Position numbers and translations under genes: made by a program
Shown: piece after piece, positions 46,552 to 57,764 of the stretch
Numbering within the stretch: position 1 is the first letter of the stretch
Layout: each line of letters starts with the position of its first letter
The notes under the pieces: model-generated
What the model was told of the DNA's origin: nothing
Seen by the model: only the letters and a program-made list of their open reading frames with translations
The model's database searches: none
NCBI GenBank assembly: GCA_011037195.1
Contig: JAAEAF010014913.1
Coordinates: forward strand, 117,166-181,165
Direction: 5' to 3'
DNA length: 64,000 nucleotides
From: Triatoma infestans
Taxonomy: Eukaryota; Arthropoda; Insecta; Hemiptera; Reduviidae

Positions 46552-46640
46552 GGCAGTGAAAGTATCCCAAGTTTTTTTTTAAAAAGTCGGTTAACAGGAA
46601 GTGCAGTTTTACAGAATTGACATAGATTTTGGTAATCCGG
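46010..46640 (-). repeat. CTTTCTCTTACT repeat, diverged copy with microsatellites
   Basis: Starts ATAAGAGGAAATATTTACGA with CAACAGAGCTTTCACCG, has TTTTCTCGAAAGTAGTTTCA and later GGTTAACAGGAAGTGCAG. It contains (CA)n then (TA)n at 46496-46551. Confidence 0.6.
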
Positions 46641-46747
46641 ATATATCCATTCTGCCCGAATTTATGTGGGATAAAATAAAATTTAGAAAACTGTAACGCT
46701 TATTTTTCTACCTTGGTTAATAAATTTAGACCTCGTATGCCTATATA

Positions 46748-47343
46748 CGAGGCATGTCCAGTAAGTTAGTGTACTGAATTTTTGTAAGCTATAAAAATTT
46801 TTATTTGAACAAAAAAATTACTTGATTACAAGTTCTAAATCGCCCTCCGCAATTTTTTTAGGGTCTCACAGTATCTTGCAGAGTTGTTGGTCTCCTTTTG
46901 AGGATATATTCAATTAAAATTATGCCTTGACATCCCAAAACAGGGATGCCATGATTTTCTTGGCTGAAATTGTGGTTTTGAACTTTTGGCGGAGGGTGTA
47001 GAGGTGTGACGCCACTATTGAGACTGTCTTTTGGTTTCAGATATGTAGTGTGCAACCCAAGTTTCATCTCCAGTAATGATGGAGCGGAGAAATTCATCTC
47101 CATAGAGTTTGTAGCGTCTCAAAAACTCTTGCCCGGCCTCCACTTTTCTCACTTGGCAGGAGACTGGATTGAGATTTTTCACGAAACGTATTGTCGCGTC
47201 GACAGTTCTCAACGTACTGACCTCGAACCGGTCTCGTTGCGGAGGGGAGGAATTAGGCTACACGAGAGTGTAGCCAATGTGTCGAAAACAAAATCCCTCT
47301 GGCCATGAGAGCCTCAGTACACTTACTTACTGGACATATCTCG
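46748..47343 (-). mobile_element. mariner element, deleted (596 bp)
   Basis: The TIRs begin CGAGGCATGTCCAGTAAGTT and, inverted, CGAGATATGTCCAGTAAGTA. TA flanks both ends (46746-46747 and 47344-47345). The interior keeps a C-terminal-half transposase remnant only. It is a different lineage from the mariner at 11891, with unlike TIRs. Confidence 0.82.
46858..47212 (-). pseudogene. mariner transposase remnant (catalytic region)
   Basis: The minus strand gives FLRRYKLYGDEFLRSIITGD with ETWVAHYISETKRQSQ, including the first catalytic Asp (ITGDE). After a frameshift it gives NSGVTPLHPPPKVQN and GIPVLGCQGIILIEYILKR, matching the block after ITGDE. The N-terminal DNA-binding part and the second and third catalytic Asp are missing. 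Confidence 0.78.
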
Positions 47344-47523
47344 TATATATAGGCAGATGAAACAACCACTAATTCACTTTTCTACAACTTAATATTATTT
47401 TCCTATTCTCAAATTTTGTACACAGTCAGTTGTCTGCATCAGATAAATTCTCGTACATTGAGAGAATCCCATAATCAAAATATTCATTCTCAGAATCTTA
47501 AATATATATAAATATATAATTTA

Positions 47524-47740
47524 AGGCGCGTTAACATCTTGACGCCCGGAGCCTTCTCAGTGCACTGCCGGCCTCCGGACAATGTTCGTTCTCTCGTTAC
47601 AGTCAACATTGTCCATCATCGGACAGTGAGCTGTAAGAGGCTCCTAGGAAGAAAAAAAATCTAAGGGTAGCACAGCTAGACTGGAAACCGTGTCCTCCGC
47701 GTGGGAGTCCAGTACGCTAACCACTTAGCTATACCCTTCT
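47524..47740 (-). mobile_element. tRNA-derived SINE, family A, full copy
   Basis: Minus-strand copy: CTAAGTGGTTAGCGTACTGG head, then a body with TCCTAGGAGCCTCTTACAGC, CACTGTCCGATGATGGACAA, GTAACGAGAGAACGAACATT and GGCCGGCAGTGCACTGAGAA. The A box is altered (TAGCTAAGTGGTTAGCG). Confidence 0.75.
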
Positions 47741-47811
47741 ATATATTATTATTTATTATAAATAAACATGATCAGATTTTTTGATGTTTATGTTTTTTGT
47801 TGCTTAACTTA

Positions 47812-48860
47812 GCGTATGTCCACACTTGTGCAACTTTCAAAAGTGGCATGCGTCATGGCGCACGGTGTGATGAACGAGAGGCATGCGTTATTGCATACCT
47901 CATGGAAGTTGAATGGACCTTTATTTTCAAGACGCAGCCACACCGCACATGAATCCAACTACTTGGATTTTCGTTCAATACTCTGTGCGTCTTGTTGACC
48001 TCGCTACGTGTTGTGTAATATTTTTATAGGTTATATATTATGTAATTAATTTTAAATATTATTTAATTATTATTTTAATAATAATTTTATTACTAATGAT
48101 ATTATTCAACTATTATTATTAATTAATAATATCTCTGACAGCAGATTTCTGATTATGTCTGTTGATTGATTTTATAGAAGATTATCGTCTTCAAACAGTT
48201 TTGTGGGTTGTAAATTCAAAATTATATGCCAACAAAAGTGCAAGAAGTGATGTTCGTTCCGTGGTACTTGTTGTAGAGGTCTCAACATACCATTATCACT
48301 GGAAGTAACTTCTCTCCATATGCCTTAAATAACTTCACCAGTGCTTTTATCCTCGTGATCAAAACTTCCAGGAGGTGAATACTGTCTTGCTGCATCCGGC
48401 TGTGCCCGGAGAAAATTATGAAGCAGAAGACAAGTTAACACTATATCAACCACAATCCCAATAACTGCAATTTCTATAGGCTTACGAAAAATTCTGAACG
48501 CTGGTGCCATAAACCCAAAAGCGTTTTCAACGATTCTTCTTGCTCTCGATAGCTGGTAATTAAATTACTCTTTTCGGCGAGCCCTTACTAAGGTCAGTTG
48601 CAAATGGTTTCATAAGATGAGAGCTCGCTGCTTTTTTTCTTTTTCGTGCACTTTTCAGAAACAGATAACCTGCACAAATAGCTAATGCTGCTTCTGAATC
48701 CATCGATAAAATGCAAACTGAACGGATGAAGTGTGGACAACAAATAAAATGCCTCAAGAGGCACGCTCGAAAGGCATGCGCAACGCATGTTGAAATGGAA
48801 AGAAAAAGCGCAGGTTGAAAGGGAAGAGGATGAGGAAAGAGCACAAGTGTGGACATACCG
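47812..48860 (-). mobile_element. PIF/Harbinger element, internally deleted (1049 bp)
   Basis: The left end GCGTATGTCCACACTTGTGC and inverted right end CGGTATGTCCACACTTGTGC form a TIR. TTA direct repeats flank it at 47809-47811 and 48861-48863, the PIF/Harbinger hallmark. The interior retains two transposase pieces (next entry). Full elements are several kb, so most coding sequence is lost. Confidence 0.85.
48325..48703 (-). pseudogene. Harbinger transposase remnant
   Basis: A start region MDSEAALAICAGYLFLKSAR+KRKK (from 48703) resembles the HARBI1-like N-terminus. It is joined out of frame to a C-terminal part: LSRARRIVENAFGFMAPAFR then IFRKPIEI and VDIVLTCLLLHNFLR (48540-48325). LSRARR.VENAFG....R.R+F is the classic PIF transposase tail with the final catalytic Glu region. 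The DDE core between them is deleted. Confidence 0.78.
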
Positions 48861-48863
48861 TTA

Positions 48864-49284
48864 GTCTACAACTGTCTACTATTTGACAAACAAGAAAGAC
48901 ATTTAATGTCACATTACTACACCGGAAACAACTGGCCGATTGCACGATCTTTGGTAAAAGAAATTTTGTCATAAATTCTATTGCAATGTAGATAATATTT
49001 AATTTGTTATAGCAGTATATTAAAAAAAATTAAAATCTAGTGTGAGTGGACTAATTGACAAAATTATTTCAAGTTTCCCTAATTGAAACCATATCTTCAT
49101 GGCTGTCTACAAACTCAACATGAATTTTCACGAATAACATATAAAAGATCCCCTGGAAACGTTGTCTACAGATACTACTGCCAAATATAAAGTCAATATG
49201 TATTATACCCTCATTGTAAATATTATATATATAATACAAAAATATATATATATATATATACACACTCTTTTTCTATATATTATT
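48864..49284 (+). repeat. duplicated segment Y, intact copy
   Basis: 48880-49085 (ACTATTTGACAAACAAGAAAG, TGGCCGATTGCACG, then ACTAATTGACAAAATTATTT) matches 50565-50765 followed by 51352-51430. In the second copy the sequence is interrupted by the HSE-bearing insertion. Confidence 0.65.
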
Positions 49285-49975
49285 ACTTTCTCTTAATCCT
49301 AGTAAGAGGAAGTATTGTAATCGTGTTAATTTTTCGATATCGAGTTTTCACCGAAAATATCCGTTTTGAGGTCCCCTGAGTCCAAAAAAATGGTTTTTTG
49401 CAAATGGTCTGTGTGTGTGTGTGTGTGTGTGTGCATGTATGAGAACAGCATAGCTCAAAAACGAAAAACCGTAGAAAGTTAAAACTTGATATTCCATTTA
49501 GTTATCACCATGGGATCTGACAGTACGTTGTCTGTCAAAATTCCTCAACGGAAGTACCACTTTACTAGTTGGATTTTTTACTTTTTTGCGATTTTCTCAA
49601 AAATGGCTCCAACGATTTTCTCTAAACTTGGACTATCAACTTTTGGAGCTACAACTTTTATTTGAAACATTTCTCCGGGAAAATGCATTTAAGGGCACTT
49701 TTAGGGAGGGGTGGGGTTAAGTTTTTCGCTAAAGTGCTATCATAGATTGATTATACAATTCTATCATCTAAACAAAATTAATTAGAATAAATAGATGGCC
49801 AAATTCCGAGTTTTAAGAAATTTAGTAAACCGGAAGTGCGCTTTTATTGAACAGTTTTTTTCAGTTTTCGACGAATTTCATTAAATTTGGTACACAAACT
49901 ATAAAATTTGTCAATTATAATTTTGAGAACAAGAGTAAGAGAAAGGTGTATGAGTGTTTCACACCAGATTTTATT
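49285..49975 (-). repeat. CTTTCTCTTACT repeat, well-preserved copy
   Basis: Starts TACTTTCTCTTAATCCTAGT, has (GT)n at 49410-49432, GGGATCTGACAGTACG, CAACGGAAGTACCAC, GTAAACCGGAAGTGCGC, and ends AAGAGAAAGGTGTATGAGTG with TTTCACACCAGATTTTA. Both ends are present and only about 700 bp lie between, so it is a copy with fewer internal modules. Confidence 0.8.
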
Positions 49976-50564
49976 TTTTGTAATATTACAATTGGTTAAA
50001 GCAGAGAAAGTACTTTGGAAACTTTATTATATGAGTTTCTATATAAGACAAATCTTCATTGATCCAATCAGAGCCAATGTTATGACAATTAAATGGCAAA
50101 GTAACCCCTTATTAATAAAGATAGAAAATAAAATTTCAAAAAAAAAAAAACATCGACACACCAGTGAAAGTAACCACAATATGCGGTTTCTGGTTATAAT
50201 TTCTACTCTTTAATATTATATACATTACAAAATTAAAAAACCTGGTGAAAAACGTTCACACAACTTTCTCGCAATTATAATTGACAAATTTTCTTTTAAA
50301 GTTCAAAGTTTTAAAATGTTCAATTGATTTGGGAAAGCGTAATTATAATAATATGACACTTCTGAAGGAACTACTAAAACCTTACAGCCCCGAAGTGCCT
50401 TTCATAAAATCCTTTTTCTTGAAAAAAGTTTTCATGCAAAAGATTATTGTAAGAAAAATTTTTTCAACCCAAATTACATAATTTCCTATAATATTAATGA
50501 CGGTAGCTGCACCAGTGAGAATAGAACGGATCAAACATGAGTTAATTAATTTAATAATTAATTT
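49976..50564. other. no gene; repeat fragment
   Basis: 50225-50300 holds a decayed repeat end 1 (AAACCTGGTGAAAAACGTTC). The remainder is AT-rich without signal. Confidence 0.4.
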
Positions 50565-50880
50565 AATCTACAACTGTCCACTATTTGACAGACATGAAAG
50601 ACATATTTAATAAATAAGTCACATTACTTACTATGACCGGAAACATCTGGACGATTGCACTGTTGTTGGTACAAGAAATTTTATTATCATTAATTCTATT
50701 GGAATATACATAACATTTTTAATTTGTTTCATATTCAATAAATTGTTAATAACATGTACAAATTATGGTAATTTTTATGTTATATATATATATATATTTA
50801 GCCGGTAGTGCCATCTAGGAGAGAGAGTAGGAACCTCAAGTTCTCATAGTGGCCGCTAGGAAGCGCTGGCGAATACTTCT

Positions 50881-50903
50881 TTCTGGAAGATTCTAGAAGG
50901 TTC
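50881..50903 (+). promoter_or_regulatory. five-unit heat-shock element
   Basis: Alternating TTC and GAA units occupy 50881-50883, 50886-50888, 50891-50893, 50896-50898 and 50901-50903. That is five perfect inverted pentamer units in register, the binding pattern of trimeric heat-shock factor. Confidence 0.85.
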
Positions 50904-50911
50904 TCCATCGG

Positions 50912-50919
50912 TATAAATA
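50912..50919 (+). promoter_or_regulatory. TATA box next to the heat-shock element
   Basis: TATAAATA begins nine bases after the last TTC unit. A start site would be expected about 25-30 bp downstream, near 50940-50950. The HSE-TATA arrangement is like that of insect hsp70 promoters. Confidence 0.75.
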
Positions 50920-51351
50920 GAGGGACCACAGAGAGTTGAGAGAGTTTTCTAGTTTCAAACGAAGTGTACGTTTGTGGACGAAGTGTATAAAGTGAACAAA
51001 GTGAACTTTTGTGGTTTAAACTGTGAAGTAACTATTATTAAGTGTTGTATTTTGTAATTTATTGTGTATAACAATGAATTGGTGTTTTTTTTATTGAAGT
51101 TTGGAGTATTTTATCTATACGGACACCACATAAAACTAGTTGCAGTAGCTGGTTTAGAGGGAAAAACGTTACAATATATATATATAAATAAACTCCCTAT
51201 CTGTCGGGGGTTACTGCTGGTAGGGAAAAAAACCATCTGAGAGAACCATCTGACAGTGTGTTCTGTTTTTTTTGCGTCAGGGGACACCACAATATATATT
51301 TTATGTGTAAACTCAATTTAAAAACTCCTATAAGGACAATACCCCTCTTAT

Positions 51352-53439
51352 AGGTATATTAAAAAAAAAATTAAAAACCTTGTATGAACTAAATTGACAA
51401 AATTATTTCTAGTTTCCCTTATTGAAAAAACTAATTGTAAAATTGTAAATATAAGTACCTATTTATTATGTAATATTTTAAATAATATATTTAGAAAAAT
51501 GAACCCTTTCTCGAAATACTGTCTAAATAAAAATTTGTTATAAATGTTCTCTACAATTCAATACTAGCTGCATTTAACGTAAAATCACGCCAAAGATGCC
51601 ATGTAAGAGCGTATCTGGAGCTGCGATGCTGCAAATAGGCAGCAACATTAAAACAGCAACAAGCTGGTAATAATGGCAACATTTTTTTTTTTTTTAATAA
51701 ATAAATGCCAAATTCTGAGGCCTGAATCAGTTTTCTCCCGACTTTCAAAAGTCTATAAGCAAATAAGTAATAACAGTTGTCGGGCAAGTCTCTATAAAAT
51801 AACTCAAGAAATCTTCAACCAATATTTGAACAGTCAAGTTCAGCCTTGACAATAATTAGCTTTCAGAAAGTCGTATCAAAAAGTGTTGTACAAACAAAAG
51901 CAAAGTTCTCAAGACAACCAGCTAGCCAACAAGCAAGTACCGTAACAATAATAACAAGTCCAATAAGCAGATGATTATTTCTAAAATTTTGTACACAGTC
52001 TCAATTTTTGTACACAGACAACTTTGTACATTAAGTAATAAATTCTCATAATTAATTGAGAGAATCCCAAAAGATTACATTAATTAATACGGATTTTAGC
52101 TTAATCCCCTACATAATCAACATTATTCATTCTCAGAATCTTAAAATTTTGCGTCCACTAATATTATCTTTTTTATAGCAAAGCTTTGCTTAAATAAATT
52201 AGGTAAATTGACTTAATACTTGATTAAAAAACTGACTGTTTTCGAAAAGAAAAAAAAGCTTTTAGAAACGGAAGAACGTTATATGATAATTATGAAGTAT
52301 TATATAATATCGCATATCACTGCTAACTTTTATAAAATAAGAAATAAATGATTCCTGCTATAATAATAGAAAAAAAGATTTAACCATCCCCCCATTTTAT
52401 AGATTACACACAATATATTATTATTTTAATTGAAATATTTTATTTATATTTATTATAAACCATTAAAATACTTTACTATCTGAGATGGATATGTTGAGGA
52501 GAGAGATTTAATATTAAAAACCGTGTCATATTAAAAAAGTAAAAATGAAATAATCTACATATTTCCGTTTAGTTATTACTAGGAACTGAGATAAGATAAT
52601 ATGGATTCATGGCGCCGCGTGGTTCTGTTCGCTCAGATTATTATAGTACGGCTTTAAATTATATGAATAAAAGTGAAAGATAATAAATTATTAAATATTT
52701 TGCATAAACAATAAAGAATCAAAATGTTCATATTAGGTAAAGAAATGATAAAAATTTTGTTATAATACTATATAGACGATTGAAGTGTACGACTTTGTAT
52801 AAGGACCATAACGACCTTGTATAAGGACCATAAACTATAAAATTGCTAATTAATTGATAAAAATATAATATTAATTATGCAATAAATTGTATTAAATATT
52901 ATTTACGAAATATGTATTTAAATGATTAATAATTGCAATTAAAAAGTACAAATTCCAAAGTTTATAGGTAATTATTGTAGACGTTTAGTATTTCTATTTC
53001 GACTTGGTTTCTTAAATTGTGAAAAGAATTTTTTGTAAACTGTGCATAAAATGAATTAAAAATAAAAAAAATTAATATAGTTGTGTACTAACAATCATAT
53101 AATAATCTTACAAGCAACTATAAATAACAGAATTTCATTTATTAAGTAAAGACAGGTGTACCTTTTTTAATATTAAAAAGAAAAGGAAGACACGAAAACA
53201 GTCAATTTAATAGTAGACGGGAATAATTGAAGTGCCCAACGAGGCAACCTGAGAAAGGGATCATAATTAGGAAAAAAATAGGCATATTATAAAATAAGGT
53301 CCGCAGCCCGCAAGAACACCCAAAAGTCAATTAATTCTGTAAAAAGATTTAGCCTAGAGCATACTGAAAAAATCAATATGGTAATAATCTTAGAAATAAC
53401 AAATTTGTAAAGGCTACATATATTACCAACTTTAAAGAA
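51352..53439. other. duplicated segments and AT-rich DNA
   Basis: 51352-51430 completes segment Y. 51985-52145 matches 47395-47490 (TTTTGTACACAGTC, TTGAGAGAATCCCA, ATTCATTCTCAGAATCTT). No gene was found; the rest is AT-rich. Confidence 0.45.
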
Positions 53440-53530
53440 AATCGATATTTTTGAGAAAATCGCAAAAAAAAAAAAACCAAAAACACTATAAACTTTCCAC
53501 AATAAACAGTATTCTTTAAACTCGGAATTT
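53440..53530 (+). repeat. CTTTCTCTTACT repeat, small fragment
   Basis: AAAGAAAATCGATATTTTTG, AGAAAATCGCAAAAAAA and AAACTCGGAATTTTTAAC are shared internal blocks. Confidence 0.5.
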
Positions 53531-54347
53531 TTAACAACATAAAAATTAATGATCCTTAATATTATTATTAAAATCGCAAAATATACAAACCGTATAAAAA
53601 AAAAGATTAAAACGTATAAAAGATGCTAGAAGAAGAAATTCTAACATTATCAGCGCACCCTATCCTCTCAGAAACATGTTTCAAATAAATGGATCAGATA
53701 TTCCGTGAAGGTAATGTACATTTCTTTCTTGGTCTCCCCCCCCCCCAATACATACATTTCCAGTGAAAACACTCAGTTTCTAAAATATCATTGATCGCAA
53801 TTTTTACCCTTACAGCGTTAAAATAAGATAATAATTGAACAGATAATGTTCAATATATGAACAGATAATAACGAGGGTTATTGAATTTTACGAAATATAA
53901 TTTTTTTTAATTTTGTATTTCTAAAACAATTTATTCTTTATTTATTTAGAATTTTACAACTACATGCTATACATGTAACAAGTCAAAATGATAAATGTAC
54001 ATAAAAAAGAGGCGTGAATGATAAGTTATCCATTACCATCATTAGATGTCCAGGAGGAGGTCGCGGGGCCAACGACGCCTTCAGTCGTCCTGAAGGATTA
54101 CCTAGAAGTGAATTTGAAAAGAGAATGTGAACTACAGGATTACGATGGAGGGAGAGATTACAACGGAATGTGGGATTTTTCTAGGGTGTCTTTACTTAAA
54201 CCTAAAATACTTAGTTACTTGTATGTATTTCGGGAAAAGTGATATTAGGAACTTAAGATTGAAGGGTTCACTTAGAGTTTTCTTTTCTAAGGAGTTAAAT
54301 CTCAATTAGCAAGTTTCAGAATATGGGTCCATAACTGTATGTATAGT
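53531..54347. other. unassigned, with an orphan open frame
   Basis: 54018-54242 (+) is an open frame of 74 codons in a GC-richer patch: MISYPLPSLDVQEEVAGPTT, later LKDYLEVNLKRECELQDYDG. No family was recognised. It may be a chance frame or a transposon fragment. Confidence 0.3.
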
Positions 54348-54652
54348 GGCGGGACTAACTGAGTGGTAGTGTGATGAATTTGGAACACGAGGTCTCAGTT
54401 TTGAGTCCGATAGCCCTTGGATTTCCTCTCCCCTAGGAGTCTCTCTCTCTCTCTCTCTCTCTAGAGCTCCCTGTAAAGTGATGGGCACTAGATCGTAAAA
54501 GAAAATATTGACCAGAGGCAGCATTGTGATGGGCAATGATATCATGTAATGAGTATAAAGCCACTAGCCGGACGCCAGCTTTCCGACTTTGGAGTAGCTA
54601 TATGAAAAGTTTTGTATGGCGTTGGACCATGGTTCCTCTCTACAGACGAATA
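54348..54652 (+). mobile_element. SINE family A-like copy, diverged
   Basis: The head GCGGGACTAACTGAGTGGTA and GTTTTGAGTCCGATAG (weak B box) are followed by CCCCTAGGAGTCTC, an expanded (TC)n at 54438-54463, GTGATGGGCACTAG, then CTCTACAGACGAATAAA and an A-run. The A-run directly abuts end 1 of the next CTTTCTCTTACT repeat. Confidence 0.6.
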
Positions 54653-54654
54653 AA

Positions 54655-55075
54655 AAAAAAAAATCTGGTGTGAAACACTCGCACGACTTTCACGTTTCAA
54701 ATAAAAGTCGTAACTCTTTGTACGTGTAGTTGACATGCCAAATTTAAAGAAAATTGTCGGAGCCATTTTTGAGAAAATCGCAAAAAAGTAAAACATATAA
54801 CCAGTAAAGTGATACTTCCGGTTGAGGAATTTCGACAATGTCGGATCCCATGGTGATACCTAAACGGAATATTAAGATTGAACTTTCTACAATTTTTCAT
54901 TTTTGGGCTATGCAGTTCTCAAAAACACACACACACACACACCAGACCATTTTCTAAAAACCACTTTTTTGGACTCAGGGAACCTCAAAAAGGGATATTT
55001 CCGATGAAGACTTGATATCGAAAATTTGACGACACGATTTCAATACTTCCTCTTACTTAAGAGTAACAGAAAGTA
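54655..55075 (+). repeat. CTTTCTCTTACT repeat, short copy
   Basis: End 1 (TCTGGTGTGAAACACTCGCA) is followed at once by the last internal module (GATACTTCCGGTTGAGG) and the distal part with (AC)n at 54923-54941, ending CTCTTACTTAAGAGTAACAG. The middle modules are missing. Confidence 0.78.
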
Positions 55076-55199
55076 AACATGTATGAAATTGCATAGTATT
55101 TTGTCGGGACTGCAGTATTGAAGTGGTACTTTATAAGGAAGCATAATGTTTACTGTTTCCACAGGGCAACCTCTGAAAAATTAATTTCTTATGAAAACG

Positions 55200-56195
55200 T
55201 TTCAAATAAGAAAAATCTGTTGTGAAACACTCACACAACTTTCTCTTACTCCTGTTCTCAAAATTATAATTGACAAATGTTATAAATTGGGTACCAAATT
55301 TAATGAAATATGTCGAAAACTGAAAAAACTGTTCAGTAAAAACGCACTTCCGGTTTACTAATTTTCTTAAAACTCTGAATTTTGGCCATCTATTTATTTC
55401 TGATTCATTTTGTTTGGATGATAAAATTGTATAATCAACTATGATACTTTAGAGGAAACCTAACCCCACCACTCCTCCCCCAAATGTACCCTTAAATAAA
55501 TTTTTCTAGAGAAATGTTTAAAATAAAAGTGGTAGATCTTTTGGATGTGTAGATGATATACAATTTTTGAGAAAATTGCATGAAAGTAAAAAAAAAAAAT
55601 ACCAGAATACTGAAAAATACATTTTAGTAAAAACGCACTTTCGATCATCCGATTTTTTCAAAATTCGGAATTTCAACAACGCATTTAATTCTAATTAATA
55701 TTGTTTAGCTGGAAGAATTGTATAATAAATTCAAATAGCACTTTAGAGGACAACCTACCACCCCCCTTGCTCTGAAAGTGCCCTTAAATGCATATTGCCA
55801 GAGAAATGTTTCAAATAAAAAATTGTAGATATTTGTAAGTGTAGTTAATACACCTAGTTAAAAGAAAATCGTTAAAGCCATTTTTGAGAAAATTGCACAA
55901 AAGTGAAAAAAAAACATTTAGTAAAGTGATACTTCCGGTTGGGGAATTTTGACAGATAACCTCCTGGCAGATCCCATGGTGATACCTAAATGGAATATCC
56001 AGTTTCAACTTTCTACAGTTTTTCGTTTTTAGCTATGCTGTTCACATACATACATACATACACACACAGACCATTTTCTAAAACCACTGTTTGACTCAGA
56101 GGACCTCAAAACGGATATTTCCGGTGAAAACTCGATATAGAAAATTTGACACGATTACAATACTTCCTCTTACTAGGAGTAAGAGAAAGTAATAA
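55200..56195 (+). repeat. CTTTCTCTTACT repeat, near full-length
   Basis: End 1 is TCTGTTGTGAAACACTCACA with ACTTTCTCTTACTCC. Modules CGCACTTCCGGTTTACT, CGCACTTTCGATCATCC and GATACTTCCGGTTGGGG follow in the same order as at 37025. End 2 is TACTAGGAGTAAGAGAAAGT. Confidence 0.82.
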
Positions 56196-56204
56196 TGTGT
56201 TTAA

Positions 56205-56440
56205 ATTGGTGTATTACACTTCCGGTTGATGGATTTTACCCGTAACTCTTCGTGTGTGATGCGGTGTTGTAGTAGTACCTAAACGGAATATCAAGTTTAA
56301 ACTACCTAAGATTTATCGATAATGAGATTTTAACTCAAACATTTTTTTTCGTAATCATGGGATCTTTAAACATATATTTCTGCTGCAAACTAAATTCGAT
56401 TAATTGACACGATCGTATTAATTTCTTGGGATGGAAGAAA
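56205..56440 (+). repeat. CTTTCTCTTACT repeat, diverged distal part
   Basis: CACTTCCGGTTGATGGATTT, TACCTAAACGGAATATCAAG, then GACACGATCGTATTAATTTC. It resembles the subtype at 23935-24210. Confidence 0.55.
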
Positions 56441-57764
56441 ATACTTTATATCAATCCAAAGTTTGTAGAAAATTTGTTAAAAAAGAAGTTGAGAAAATGC
56501 TGTAAGATAAATGGATGCTGTAATGATACATACCCATAATCAAATAGCTGTCAGGAATAGATCTTTTTACAATTTTTTCTTTAAATAAAGTACTTCTGAG
56601 AAAATATATATATATATATACAGCTATAATTTTTATTATTATTATTATAATAAATAGAGTCGTAAATAAAGGAATTATTTTAAAGAAAAGTGAGACAAAA
56701 TAAATAATGATTAAAAGTGATAATAATATATATCTAAGAAGCATAATTTATAATATTTAGAAACAAAAAAAAAAAAAACAAGTAATCAAACAGATAGTGG
56801 GGACACATCAAATAACTCTGACCCCCAGATGATAATAATAATAATAATAAATAACGTCCACACACGTTACTGACAAAATTTACATTTCAATTAATATTTA
56901 ATATAAAAATTTGATTTATTAAAATTAATAACAATTAATATTATCTTATTTTAATTTATTGAATATAATTAAATCTGTAAAATAAGAAGAAGTAACTAAT
57001 AAATAATAATAATAATTCTACTTAAAGAGATTTTAATTTTATTACATTCTTTAAAGTGCCAAAAAAATTAATTTCACGCATGCAAAGTTAAAAAAAGCAG
57101 AACGGATATATGTTTTACGGAGCAGATATAAATTGATTTCCTTCGGAGAGATTGATTTTTAACGGTTCACAATTCATATATACACTAAACAATAATTTCA
57201 GTTAGAAATAAAAACGGTACTATGATGTAGTGTTGATGATACCACGGGGGGGGGAAGAAAATTGAAAGATGATTAAGTGTAGTGTTTGCCAACAGAACTA
57301 GGTTAACTAGGATATCAAATATTTACTTATAATTATCAATGTTAGAACATTCTAAAGTTATAATTGGTCCGTAAATGAAAACAAAAATTGTAACACCTTG
57401 GAAAAAATTCTGAAAGTTTTTTTTTAATGAACATTTATAATAATAAACATCTTTAAAAGATGAAAACTAATTTATATAAAAAATAATATAAGATTGTCGA
57501 CGTCTATCCGCATAGCTGAATCACTGATCCGTATTATATTTCTCATTATATCGCAGCCATATTAATAGCGAATGCCTAAAACCTTGATAGCAATATCTCA
57601 GATGTTCAGACAGTCAGTGCTAATTAACTAAACAACAACATAGAACGGATATAATATTCAAGATATAGAAAACTCAGCCGTCAAGGCCAAGCTAATTAAG
57701 GGGGATTAAACAGACCTAGAACTACAATTAGTCTTTTTGTCTGTACTCTCAGGAAACTATATTT
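56441..57764. other. AT-rich DNA, no gene seen
   Basis: (TA)n near 56605-56620, ATA/TAA runs near 56833-56850, and otherwise no signal. Confidence 0.4.

Larger units (their letters stand above)
50783..51351 (+). mobile_element. insertion carrying a heat-shock-type promoter; possible LTR
   Basis: Comparison with segment Y at 48864 shows that this DNA interrupts the duplicated copy. It contains a perfect heat-shock element and TATA box, then a leader-like A/G-rich stretch with repeated AAGTGTA and AAAGTGAAC motifs. TG (50778) and ..GTTACA (51173) could be LTR ends, but no target duplication was found because both borders lie in (AT)n. The first ATG frame (51074) stops after seven codons. It may be a solo LTR with a stress-responsive promoter, or a displaced hsp-type promoter and 5' leader. 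Confidence 0.5.

Noticed and set aside
54018..54242. Orphan plus-strand frame as a host exon
   Set aside because: It is GC-richer and acidic/basic in composition, but no family, partner exon or splice signals were recognised; recorded only as unassigned.
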